This document shows positions 54,046-64,000 of a DNA stretch of 64,000 nt, one piece after another. The notes under the pieces are model-generated. The model worked only from the letters and a program-made list of their open reading frames with translations, did not search any database and had not been told where the DNA came from. Numbering within the stretch: the first letter of the stretch is position 1; every line of letters begins with the position of its first letter. Made by a program: the position numbers and the translations under genes. The stretch comes from Tigriopus japonicus (lineage: Eukaryota; Arthropoda; Copepoda; Harpacticoida; Harpacticidae), in assembly GCA_010645155.1 (NCBI GenBank), contig CM021317.1, forward strand, positions 12,112,658-12,176,657, given 5' to 3'.

Positions 54046-54306
54046 ATGGCAGTTCTCAACCGTCAATTTGAATTTAACCCTATGGTGGTCAATCCGGACT
54101 TCGAAGTCTATGCATGGGCATATTTCTGGGTCATCATTGGATTGTGTATCCTGGGGGTGGTATTATTCATTGGAAGAGAATTGTACTACCTCTTCCAACC
54201 AACAATAACCCAGCAAGTGGAGCGATTTGTCGATTGGAGGGATGATACTCGTCTGTATCAGTGGGCGACCGGAAAAACATATCGGTCAGCTTATGTCAAG
54301 ATCTGA
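54046..54306 (+). CDS. small single-pass membrane protein, unrecognised
   Basis: Intronless 86-aa frame. It starts MAVLNRQFEFNPMVVNPDFE and has one hydrophobic segment at about residues 23-43 (AWAYFWVIIGLCILGVVLFI). A basic/aromatic stretch follows (GRELYYLF), then a charged C-terminus (VERFVDWRDDTRLYQWATGK). There is no signal peptide before the membrane segment, so it is probably a signal-anchor protein. The ATG context (GAGATGG) is good and a TATA/Inr pair lies at the right distance. I do not recognise the family; no homologue search was possible. It is likely a real gene because of its promoter and composition. Confidence 0.6.
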   Translation: MAVLNRQFEFNPMVVNPDFEVYAWAYFWVIIGLCILGVVLFIGRELYYLFQPTITQQVERFVDWRDDTRLYQWATGKTYRSAYVKI

Positions 54307-55280
54307 GTACTAACTCGGTGATGATGTGCTACATGCACATTTTTGTTAAACCTAGATGTGTTTATTATGTTATTATCTGTTGAATAATAATTTCGTCAAC
54401 AAAAGAAGTAACATTGTCATTTCTTTCCATCGGAGAAAAATATCAGTAGATTGGGTTTAAGCAGAAAGTCATAATTGATCGCAGATTGTTTGATCCAGGT
54501 TTTTAAGCAAATATATTTTTTATACAAGAATGTTTTTGCTCAAAGGTTAATATTTTCAGCATGGTGGGCAGGATAAGTACATTTTTTCGAAATATATGTT
54601 AGCTCTCTTTTACCCAAGGTAAAGCCGAAATTAGGTTATGTTTTTAGTACCAATTGTCTGTTGTAACATTTTAAAGCTGAATTATGTAATGAGAACGGTT
54701 GAAAAGATCTTAGGTAAAGAGTTATGCGTGTAGACGTGGTCAATAATGGAAAGCTTAACCGAGCAAAATTTGGTGAACAATCTACTCTTTATTTTTTTAA
54801 ACCACGTGTCTTAACTGTCCCTCATTTTGGATTTATGGCGCTTTACTCTGGGATTATAAACAAGTCCCGATTTCCCCCATCCATTAGGAGGTACCTAGAA
54901 CGGTGTGACGTAACGAGCTTCAAAAAGCTGATTATGTTTTTTCTGAAGTCGATCATTCTATTCTTGGGAGTCCTCAAATAATTCAATTATTTGTTTAGTC
55001 GCATTTTAACGTAAAACTCAAGAGGAAACATTTTGAATGCATTATTGACAAACATCTTTGTGAAAACGACAAATGTAATGGGAGAAATTACTGTATCATT
55101 TTATTATCATATTATTTCATGACAGCCTCACCTTGCCAAATATGGTCTGAGTTTTCAAGAGTCAGGTTTTTGAAAAATGTTGCAGTTAAGACCAATGGCA
55201 TGGGTTATGTATGTTGAGCATTGAGATGGAATAAATGCTAGAGGGAGTCTACTTTTAAAATGTGTCACTGGTCGTCAAGT
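54307..55280. other. unassigned AT-rich region
   Basis: It holds the 3' UTR of the small gene (no clear AATAAA; AATAATAAT at 54384). A 85-codon frame at 54724-54981 has PPSIRRYLERCDVTSFKKLI, faintly like the C-terminus of LINE polymerases, and is not counted as a gene. Confidence 0.3.
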
Positions 55281-55725
55281 GTTGGTTTCGATTTACTTTA
55301 TTGTCACAAAAAAATTTAAAACCCGTAAGGGCTAAGTGTTAGACTTCTTGCTGCATGAGAATTTAATACAGATATTTGACGAGTACAGGTATGTAGATTT
55401 CTAGATTTCATCTATTGTACCAAAGTATCAAAGTAAAGTATTGTTTTTTTTGACTGAGTGTACTTAGAGTTTTGCACTGAACTTCTCTTCTCTTCTCAGA
55501 ACGTTAAGTTTGATCAAATCTTTGGCTTGCTTTACGGTTTTGGCTTGTCTGACACAGTCTGGAAGTACATTCCAAATTCTAGCGAGTTTTCTGTGGCTGC
55601 TGAAGAAATTTGCTGGCTCCACAGCATTAACGTTACCTACTCGTTTCATTCTTGTTCCCGCGACTGTGGTTGGTTTCTGTGAGGCAAAAACTTTTATCAG
55701 ACCGTTGGCGCTGATGCTCATCTAA
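55280..55725 (-). mobile_element. LINE 3' end fragment
   Basis: On the minus strand the frame 55721-55464 ends in SSHRKLARIWNVLPDCVRQA, then KTVKQAKDLIKLNVL, the usual last stretch of a LINE polymerase. It is followed by a 3' UTR-like sequence including TTAGCCCTTACGGGTTTTAA and then ACAATAAAGTAAATCG. Only the 3' end is present, as expected for a 5'-truncated insertion. Confidence 0.55.
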
Positions 55726-56860
55726 AGCATACTTGGGATGTTGGCCCTTTGGAGGAGGATGGGTACAGAGGTGTTTTCTCCCTATCCCAATCTGAGGCAT
55801 TGTTTGCTTTCACTTGGAGGGCCTGAATGTTTGCATTGTGGCATTGCTTGTCCCTCCAACCCAGGGTTGGGTCATGGCATATCTCACCTTGGACAAGAAC
55901 AGGGAATCAATGAGCTCCAGCAATGTCTTTTGTGGCAAGTGCTCCCTCAGCCTTCTGAGGGAGCTGTGTCTGCACCCACCAAATGGTCAAGAAGCACGCA
56001 ATTTTTGACATCGAATTTGAAGAAACACTGAAAGGAAGTTTGCTTGGAATTTGTTTTATTGGCGTGGAAGTGTTGGAAGTTGGAGAACTTCCCTCTTCGT
56101 ATGCTTTCAGTCATGCTTCTCGTCAATCAAACCTCATATTAAGGTCAAATAGTGAGAAGGTTTACTTGAAGTTGACTTAAACTCAATGCTACTAGCACAC
56201 CTTGGCGCACGCTTAACATACCAGCTAATGTATGATTCGGTCATACTTCATCAATTGACATTCACCACTTTTTGGGGCTTTATAGCCCTCTCAGGCATCA
56301 ATGTGACACTACATGAAATCTGGCCTCAACATAGTAAATACCTAACCATATCTTTTATTAAACAATGCCTAAATAGGCTGAAAAATGTTTGCGTCATTCA
56401 TGGGAGTATGTTCGTATTGTACCTTGGATTAGTCAAAACATGCGACCTAATTTATCCTCGATGTTCGTGTTTGAAAGTCGGTAAAGGGCTTATTTCAAAG
56501 TTTATGAAAAGGGTTTCCAAAGGGGTTCCGGTAAAGCTGTTTTTTAGCCAAATTCGGACTTTCTTAGAGCAAAAGATGGAACATTTTATTGCAAATGAGT
56601 TCAAGGAAAGTTGCAAAAAATGAATTTGGACAAATGTCTTGAATTTGGCCGAAAACAACTTGTGCTTAAATCAAGAAAACGCTCTCAATTACTTCTAAGA
56701 CCACCCCTAATTGTAGAAAAGTTCTTTCAATAGGTTGTCTGTTCTCTGCGGTACAAATTCAAGCTTTGGTATTCTAGTTTTTTAGGCGGATTTTTTAATA
56801 CCACTACAAGGTATGGGATTCCCTGTAAAGAGAGTTAATGATTAATTTTGTTTAAAAAAA
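55726..56860. other. unassigned region with medium-length open frames
   Basis: A 145-codon frame (56186-56623) and a 97-codon frame (55738-56031) show no domain I can name. Their codon content is compatible with decayed transposon sequence. I would not annotate genes here. Confidence 0.3.
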
Positions 56861-56864
56861 TTAC

Positions 56865-57445
56865 CGTTTATATGCAGTTTGATCTACCAATGAGTTATTG
56901 TTGGCACATCTGTACAACCCTCGAATAGTGGGTTGGTCAGGAATAGTATTTAAAACATACTTTCTCTGAGTACTGTACAACCCTAACTTCTGGAGCCTCT
57001 CCCAATACGAGAGCTCTCTCATTCATGTGATGTTCCTAGTAAAACATCTTTGGACCTGCTCGACCTTTGGTAAACCTGCTGAACTCATTGGAGCCCAAAT
57101 GGGTGAGGCATATTCAAGATGCGGCTGAACAATCGACTTGTACAGAATTAGCATCGTAATACTATCTCTGGACTTGAAAGTGCGATAGATCCAGCCGCAC
57201 GTTTGAAATGCCTTCCCCACTTTCAATTGGATATGCTCATCAAACTTTCCATCATCTTGGATGACAACTCCTAAATTGACGATACATGGACGATATCTGC
57301 ACAATATCACAACCCCCATTGTCTTTGAGTGGAACATCCAATTTTGACGTCCCATACGTCATTGAGAGGAATTTCAATCCATTCAATGCCATATTACTCT
57401 GACCAACCCAAGACGAGACTTTTTCCAAGTCTTCAACTAACATTT
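56865..57445 (-). mobile_element. LINE reverse-transcriptase fragment, broken
   Basis: On the minus strand, one frame (57443-57252) gives LVEDLEKVSSWVGQSNMALNG. A shifted frame (from about 57285) gives VNLGVVIQDDGKFDEHIQLK, then TCGWIYRTFKSRDSITM, LYKSIVQPHLEYASPIWAP and VEQVQRCFTRNIT. After an in-frame TGA (57025-57023) it continues MRELSYWERLQKLGLYSTQR. The order matches the region after the catalytic centre in Jockey/CR1-like LINEs. A frameshift and a nonsense codon show it is dead. Confidence 0.8.
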
Positions 57446-59462
57446 CGAGTCCTGACTATTCCTTCCATAAACTAATTTTGTATCATCTTTGACGTCCCAT
57501 ACGTTGCCTATGAAGAAATGAAGCCTAAAGAAATTAAGTGAAGAAGAAATGAAGAATACCGCTATTTGAAGCCAATTGAAGAAGAAATGAAGCCTATGAA
57601 GAAATACTGCCTTTTGTTCTAAACTTCTGGAGAGGAGCAAAAAAGAGAATAATATAAAGAGAATAATAATAATTAATTGATAACCAAATTGAACTCCACC
57701 AGTAGTGATGACTAAAAATGTCGGTTATTGCTCACTTTGAAACCTCGTTCAAGGCCTATTTATTAATGTTGTTGTTAACAGTCAATGATTTTTTTGTAAT
57801 TTTTCATTTGCCCAGAACCAATGAGAATCTGCATTGTCTCCAAAATATTTCGAAACATGAGAAAACGTGCTTTATTGTTGAAAGTAAACACATCTACATC
57901 AGTACTAACGGAACCCAAAAAAGTAGACTCTCATCGTCATCTAGCCTTATTATTGTTGTTTTTATTGTCGCCAGAAGCAAATAACAAAAGTTTGTTGCAA
58001 GGGAATTTGTGAACCAAATTTGATGTCATCGTTTTAACATGCCATTGGTTTACAGGCTCCTTAACAAGCGATTATCCACAATTGACATTAAGCTGATGTT
58101 GTTAGTAGCTCGAATGCTATGGTGGTTCCAAGTTGGGCAAATGCGCAAGTTCAAAGTACGCTCCTCTCCTTTGGCCAACCGTTTCGAACGCAATCCTTGC
58201 ATGAAAAAGGAATCGGGTTAGGGATGGGAATCAAATTTTGAATTCGCTTTCATCGCTTTCTCTCAAATCTTGATATACGCTGACCGATCATTTGAGCCGG
58301 TGACCCATGAAAGCAGACTCTTGTCTTCCAACCAGTTTGCAAACCGTTCCGTTAGGCGAACGATGGGTCCATAGAAGAGATTGTATGTTTCCCTTCCGAT
58401 GAATATCAGTGCTTGTATGGTACTCATGGCAATTATGATCCACTGACTGCAAGTATGTAGATTTCAGAATCCGGATTGGAGACGTTTGAACGGTCGACGA
58501 CAGCCATATTACGGTTTTGTTTGGTTGTGGATCTTCTTTGGTGAAGAAGCTATAAAGTACAACTGATTATAAAATTGGTTAGCAATGAACACGTGAGAGC
58601 AGAAATTGATTTGTGAATTCGTCGGTTGACCTACATAAAGTTCAAACTTGTACACAAGAATCAACACAGACGCGTCCAACCCCCAACTTAGCATTTCTTA
58701 AAACTATTGAGCAAATTGCTCCCAGATGAAAATTAGATTTACGGACCACCGTTGTCTTCTTAGAAAAAGCTGCTTGTTCAGCCCAAATTCGCTGTCTGCT
58801 AGCACTAGTTAAATCATACTAGAGCAATAAAGGTTTGACAATTTTTGAAATCTCCCCCTTCACATTTTTCCATTTTAAGTACTTTGGTCAAACATTTCAT
58901 CAGGTATTATGCTATGTAGAATTCTGAAAAATGAGAAGAAACACTTAATTTAACTTGTGGTTATCCGTACATTCATAGCGTGATTTGGATCAATTCGCAA
59001 AACCAGCATCTCGGTAATCAAGAATTTCTTCATTTTTGCGATCGCTAACAGAAACTGTCAAGGGATTTGGAAATTGTTCAACAACAACAACAACAACTCG
59101 ATCGATCAAGAATCTAGCCCCCTCATTAAATGGCGTCAGTTCAGACATTAACGCTCTTCTTGCGGCTAAGGATTGAAGTGAAACACTTAGTAAAGCAATA
59201 AACCAGCTAAACAATGTTAATACCAATTTCTATGGAAAATTAAATAACCACATTCCATTCCTGGAAGAAATTGCACCAAAAACTTTGGATATTTTCTAAG
59301 AAACATGGGTTCTTTTTTATTTGTTACAAGAAATAATCAATTTTTTTGCAGGGCTGGAAATTAAAAGATTTTGGCGATTTTCTGGCCGATTGATTTGCTC
59401 ATGCAAGTTTACTGCATATTTTACATGGCCCACATTGTTGGTGGGTAGGTGTCTACGCACAC
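57446..59462. other. unassigned AT-rich intergenic region
   Basis: No recognised gene or transposon family. A (CAA)n run lies at 59079-59096. Tandem-like GAAGAAATGAAG motifs are seen around 57509-57605. Confidence 0.35.
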
Positions 59463-60203
59463 TAGGTTGGTTGTTAAGGTAGTTTGCAAGTACGGTACAG
59501 TACAATCATGTCTAACAGGTGTTTCAAAAGGAACGGAACACCTAATTATATCGCCTATAACTCGTGATTGAAAGCAAATATGAAACTCACTTTCATTGGA
59601 TATGATTGGCCAAATATTTGGCTTGAAGAGTCGGAAAAAAACAATTCTTCCTAAGTTCAACATTTAAGCAACGACGTGTATTGTTCCCGTGAAGGGACAT
59701 TTCTGAAAACAGAGTGTCTCCGATTTTTTTCTCCCTTCTGAAATTTGGCTAAAATCGACAAGAAGGGAGTAAAACCATGTTTTTTACGAATTGTTATCTG
59801 CCGCATCTGTTTGAGGTTCATCCATTTTTGTAAGATCAACCATTTCCGAGATACGGAAACAGTTTCCTGTTCCGTTTCTTATGAATCACCCGGTAGAAAC
59901 ACAAAAGAAACATATGGGATGGAGTAAAAATAGCCAGAAGGTCGGTTGTTGAGGTAGTTTGCAAGTATAGTAGAAGCATAGAAGAAGCATAAAAGAAGCT
60001 CATGACGCGCAGTAGAAATAACCATGCTCGATCAAGTTTCGCTACATAAGCTGTGTTTTTTCAAAACCAGCTGCGTTTTTCAAGTAGTAGCTTATGTAGC
60101 GAAACTTGATTGAGCATGGTTATTTCTACTGCACGTCATGTGCTTCTTTTATGCTTCTAGATGTGCTTCTTCTATACTTCCAAACTACCTCAACAACCGA
60201 CCT
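59463..60203. repeat. foldback repeat family: diverged arm plus an intact 265-bp palindrome
   Basis: 59939-60203 is a long hairpin. The left arm starts AGGTCGGTTGTTGAGGTAGT and includes GAAATAACCATGCTCGATCA. The right arm is its near-perfect reverse complement, and the arms are about 115 bp with a short loop. A diverged arm begins at 59463 (GGTTGGTTGTTAAGGTAGTT), followed by other sequence. Further related ends lie near 62780 and 62852 (GGTCAGTTGTTGAGGGATTT). There is no coding content. Confidence 0.8.
59517..59893. mobile_element. possible MITE with GGTG-TTC ends (about 375 bp)
   Basis: The left end is GGTGTTTCAAAAGGAACGGA. The right end, reverse complemented, is GGGTGATTCATAAGAAACGG. They are imperfect inverted termini of about 22 bp. 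The element lies inside the foldback family region. No target-site duplication is clear and no coding capacity is present. Confidence 0.45.
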
Positions 60204-60382
60204 ATACTCGATCAAGTTTCGTTATATAAGCTGTGATTGAAAAAACGCAGCTTATGAAGCGAAACTTGATCGAGCGTGGTCAGGGATGGCATATTTTGTT
60301 TGTGCCACCTGGCACAAACAAGCGAAATTAAGCTGTGTTTGAAAAAACGCAGCTTATGAAGCGAAACTTGATCGAGCGTGGT
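60204..60382. repeat. second foldback copy, split by the hAT insertion, with a 102-bp tandem duplication
   Basis: From 60204 the sequence repeats the inner half of the neighbouring foldback (CTCGATCAAGTTTCGTTATA, then GCAGCTTATGAAGCGAAACT). A unit covering GCAGCTTATGAAGCGAAACT to the first bases of the hAT end occurs twice: the hAT start CAGGGATGGCATATT is found at both 60281 and 60383, 102 nt apart. The duplication therefore copied a junction and arose after the insertion. Confidence 0.7.
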
Positions 60383-62702
60383 CAGGGATGGCATATTTAA
60401 TTTGTGCCACCTGGCAGAAATTGGTGGCAGAAAGCTTTTATTCATGCGAAAAAAGTGGCAGAAAATGGCAGAAAGTGGCAGAAAATGGCAGAAATTATTT
60501 TTTCAGGAAACTCATATAAATATATATATTCGATACTTAAAGGGACAAAATTTGCTACTTTTGATGTCTAACTGTGGCCTTACCATCCCTTCAAAAGCTC
60601 ATTGCATCGAAGAAGGAAGATACAAGTTCATGAAATCGATTTCCTACATTCGTTTTCGAATTTCCCTCGAAGCCAGGGTGGCCAAATCGGGCACTCTTTT
60701 TTTGTCTTAAATATGGACCGATAGTTAAACCTTAAATGCGATTTCATTCTACTATGCTCAGGCAGTATTTGAACACTAGTTTAGAATTGTAGCATTTTAA
60801 AATGTTAAAATACCTTAATTTTAAAATGTTTTCTAAATAGAAATGCTGAGGCCTTAAGTTCCATTTTTCAAATCCAATTACAATACAGTCTGACAAAATT
60901 CATTTGAAGTGAATACTTGTATATTTTCAAGTCAAGTTTGTTTATTCAAATATAAAATGAAATTAAACACTGACCTTCTTAACTTTTACAATTGCAATAT
61001 GTTTGATGTATAAATTACGACTTAACATTACGTTTTATCAAAGTTTGATTTGCAGATGCTTGCTTGCTATGAACTGAATTAGTTTAAAATAAATTACTAT
61101 AACATCAAATTAACAAAATAAGAAACCAAATCCCTGCAAATCATTTTCGTTTTCTTTAAAAAAACTGATAATGGGGCTTTACAATTTTTTTAACAATTAC
61201 TTCCTGGGGCACAACTCATTTATTAATTCGTTCAATTAATTACGCTATCAATTAAAAAACATATTATATCATCAAGCATTCTAGAAAATAGTGATAATCT
61301 TATTCTAATATCCCTTTTCAACCATATCTAATATTTAAGTGACTTTGAACTCCAGAAAAACATACATCAAAAGAATGACGGATTTTTTACCAGGGATTTT
61401 TTATAAAAAGACGTGTCTATAAATACAATGTGTTTTTCTAGTTATTTGAGCATCAGCTCAAATGCCAAGACTTCTAATGACATATTCCGATATCAGGGTA
61501 TCATAAAGAAAATATTTTGTGAAGGTGTACATTTTTCATTAGCTCAGATAACTGTAACAAATCACTTAAAACCACCAAAACGAACAATTATTCCAAGACC
61601 TTGTTAATAGATATTCAAGCTTAGTTATGAATTGTTGTAAAATTGTATCAATATCTATTTACAGATGTTTAACTATCATTAATTTTAACTTTCAAATTGC
61701 ACCAAAATCACCTGAAATGCTCCAGTGGTGTGTTAAAGTAATTGCCAAGGTATAATATATACCTTTTCGGCATTACAAAGAAAAATAAACATGTTTTTCT
61801 TTTTCTGTTTAATCCAAATTTTGTCTTTAACGAAAAATAAGTACATATCCTTCAAAACTAACTTAAAATGTACATTTTTAGATATTTTATTCTTTTCCTT
61901 TATTATCAATTACAAACAATTATTGTCAAAAATAACTTTTAGATTTTGTAAAATTTTAACCAAACACTTTTGTTTCAAATTTTGCAATTTATGACACGAA
62001 AATATTTGTTTTACTAATAAATATTTCTACAAATTAACACAGATCTTCCATAAATATTAATATCATGTAATACTATCAAATGCTGAAATATTTACAAAAA
62101 AAAGAATTAACAAATGTGTAATTTAAGTTAGTTTTAAGTTATAATAAATGTTATCATTGTAATCTATACAGAAAATAATAGAGAAATGAAAATTTTTCCC
62201 TTAGTTTCGTAATGTTGAAAATGTGTTTTATATTTCTTGGCAATTACTTTAACACATAAACGGAGCATTCTGTGGTAAAACTTGAAAAAATTTGAAGGTT
62301 TAAAGTAGTGATAGCTTCTTATCTGCACCATATGTATTTATGTACTTTTGCTTCAATTCATAGTTTTTAGTGATTTAATAAAGTTATTTAAGCTGATAAA
62401 AAATGTACACCTTAAAAAAATATTTTCCTAATGACACTCTGATTTCAGAAAACGCCATTAGAAGTCTTGGCAATTGGGCAAACACTTTTTTAGTACATAA
62501 GTAACCACCGTGTTCTCTTAAAGTGTTTGTATAAACTTTAATTATATTTGACTCTTTAAATGTCATTCTAAAAACGCAGATATGTAGTTGAACATCAGTC
62601 AATGCGTAATTTTGTGTATAAGTGGCCATTTTCTGCCATTTTCTGCCACCAAATGGCAGAAAATGGCAGAAATTCAGTAAAAGCCAAAATTTGCCATCCC
62701 TG
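60383..62702. mobile_element. non-autonomous hAT-type element with GGCAGAAA repeats (2320 bp)
   Basis: The ends are CAGGGATGGCATATT and AATTTTGCCATCCCTG-like (reverse complement CAGGGATGGCAAATTTTGGC). A perfect 8-bp duplication AGCGTGGT flanks it (60375-60382 and 62703-62710). Both subterminal zones carry repeated TGGCAGAAAA or its complement. The interior is strongly AT-rich with no transposase. Removing the element joins a site that is intact in the neighbouring foldback copy near 60110-60130 (GAGCATGGTTATTTCTACT). Confidence 0.85.
61700..62300. repeat. inverted repeat inside the hAT element
   Basis: GTGTTAAAGTAATTGCCAAG near 61730-61750 and its complement CTTGGCAATTACTTTAACAC near 62237-62256 face each other about 500 nt apart. 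The flanking TGCTCC/GGAGCA also pair. It may be a smaller element nested inside the 2.3-kb element or an internal feature of it. Confidence 0.45.
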
Positions 62703-62710
62703 AGCGTGGT

Positions 62711-62800
62711 TATTTCTACTCCTTCTCGTATGCCTTATGTATATTCTATGCTTCCTGATATGCTTCTTCTATACTTCATACCTCCCTCAACAACTGCCCT
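62711..62800. repeat. remainder of the interrupted foldback copy
   Basis: After the hAT element the foldback sequence resumes (TATTTCTACTCCTTCTCGTA, then CTTCTATACTTC and CTCCCTCAACAACTGCC), ending near 62798. It matches the right arm of the intact palindrome at 60120-60203 with substitutions. Confidence 0.65.
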
Positions 62801-63149
62801 AATTTTCGATGATTTTTGCATGGCTAAATGCTTGGAAAGTATTGTAAATAATAGGTCAGTTGTTGAGGGATTTGGAAGTATTCGGTCGTTCCACGACTTT
62901 CCACGCAAACGGTCTGTGTACACCCTGTAGGTAATTTACAAAAAGCATGATAGGGTCGAGAGGTTCAGTGGAACAAGTACACCTTTTACCGTAAGAATCT
63001 GGAAAGACGAAAAGACGAAATATGAAGTATAATATATTATAGTAATATATTAATATTAACACCCAACACTAAAAAAAGGTGTTTTACAATCTCACAAGCG
63101 ATTTTTAAAGGTTGCGTGTTTTACTCCTTAAGAGCATTGTATTTTAATA

Positions 63150-63345
63150 GGGAAGATGGTGTAGCGCAGTTGACTAACGCGCGACAGAGCTATGCTCGGG
63201 TTTATGGGTTCGAACCCAGGTCTTTCCCCCCTCCCTATCTGTCTAGTGGATGTTCCGCCTCGAATGGCGTCTCCAGGACCCAGAATGAGCCCCATGACTC
63301 CATTACAATTATTATGAAAACCAAGTATATATACATATCCAATGA
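63150..63345 (+). mobile_element. second tRNA-like SINE
   Basis: The head reads GGGAAGATGGTGTAGCGCAG (A-box region) and has a B box GGTTCGAACCC from 63208. The acceptor-like ends GGGAAGA and TCTTTCC pair. The T stem is imperfect, so it is probably not a functional tRNA. A body of about 110 bp with CCTCGAATGGCGTCTCCAGG follows, ending in an AT-rich tail. It differs in sequence from the SINE at 52197. Confidence 0.6.
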
Positions 63346-64000
63346 GAAAATTCTCGCAATAGACATTATTATAAAAAAATTGACAAGCTGAAGTTGAGGA
63401 TACCTCGGAAATCAAGAGTTTTTGTTCGTTTTGCCTCCATCAGGTGGCGATTTTTGTAACCATTGGTTAAAATTCTTCATTCCATAACATTCCAGTTGAA
63501 ACATACTTTGTGCGGCACGCACGCGATTGGAAATAAAAACTTAAATCACAAAAAAAAAAACATTTTCCAAGAGTTTTGTATCCAATTGTAGCATTACAAA
63601 TCTCCTCAAAATGGTAAAATCGGATCATTATGGTTTTAGGTCGCATGTTAAAGCACATAAGAATGTTTAGAGTAAACCAAAATCTATGAACGCTTGCCCC
63701 AACAGATGCGTTTCAAATACAACTGATGACTTAAGAGATTACTCTGACTTGATTTTGGGATACTTCAAAAATTCTACGTGCTACCCTTTAAAAAGTGTAG
63801 ATGCTTGTCTTTCATGGGAACAAGAAATTCCCATTTTGTCCAAGAATGACGTCAATCGAGTCGTCACATCCTCTTTGTAGTGATTTACCCCTACTTGCTA
63901 AGATCTAAGAATAATGCAGGCTAAGACTAGGATAATTCTAACTAAATAGTTCAATAAGTACAACGTACGTGATTGATATTGTCTCTTCGACTGGTTAATG
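63346..64000. other. window end, no gene supported
   Basis: A 64-codon frame (63686-63880) preceded by a CCCCAACAG acceptor-like site could be a terminal exon of a gene lying mostly outside the window. It has five Cys and no recognisable motif. I see too little to call it. Confidence 0.25.

Noticed and set aside
56186..56623. 145-codon frame as a gene
   Set aside because: No domain, promoter or splice support; it lies between LINE fragments.
63150..63227. Functional tRNA gene
   Set aside because: The T stem is mismatched and a SINE-like body follows.
63686..63880. Terminal exon of an unseen gene
   Set aside because: There is only an acceptor-like CAG and no recognisable motif; evidence is too thin.

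Overview
The window is nuclear DNA from a metazoan, most likely a crustacean and possibly a copepod. Genes have GT-AG introns (many of 58-100 nt), an AATAAA signal, and TATA boxes followed about 32-34 nt later by an arthropod-type TCAGT initiator. The DNA around the genes is full of decayed transposons. The copepod guess rests on general gene and transposon character, not on a database match.

Positions 1-7500 are a compact gene cluster. A 5'-truncated gene on the + strand (1-5224, 16 exons, 1187 codons in frame) encodes a secreted mosaic of four Kunitz domains, fasciclin-like modules and three SOD-like modules; only one SOD module keeps the full set of Cu and Zn ligands. It converges on a single-exon heparan sulfate 6-O-sulfotransferase on the - strand (5415-6791). 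Upstream of that, on the same strand and only 51 nt away, is a three-exon FAM32A homologue (6843-7492).

Positions 7500-19030 hold no recognisable coding gene. They contain a foldback element, a mariner-type MITE and microsatellites, and probably the promoter and 5' UTR of the next gene.

Positions 19031-48756 are one complete DOCK-A family gene (Dock180 / myoblast city type) on the + strand. I could join 19 coding exons with consistent phase into 1861 codons. The order is SH3, DHR-1 (lipid-binding C2), helical region, DHR-2 (Rac GEF) and a proline-rich tail. Intron 1 contains an unrecognised two-exon secreted-protein gene on the - strand with its own TATA/Inr promoter. Its stop codon lies 12 nt from Dock exon 1. 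Intron 15 (about 10 kb) carries a LINE relic split by a full-length mariner with a frameshifted transposase, a 1.1-kb non-autonomous hAT element and another LINE relic.

Positions 48957-64000 are repeat-dominated. They include a 206-bp satellite (four units), two tRNA-derived SINEs, LINE 3' fragments, and a nested complex of foldback elements interrupted by a 2.3-kb hAT-type element with a perfect 8-bp target-site duplication. The one gene-like unit is a short intronless ORF (54046-54306) for an 86-aa single-pass membrane protein with a good TATA/Inr core promoter.

No CRISPR array, rRNA, intact tRNA or bacterial-type system was seen. The most unusual items are the Kunitz/FAS1/SOD mosaic protein, the FAM32A-HS6ST close pair, the antisense gene in Dock intron 1, and the well-dated nest of transposons.
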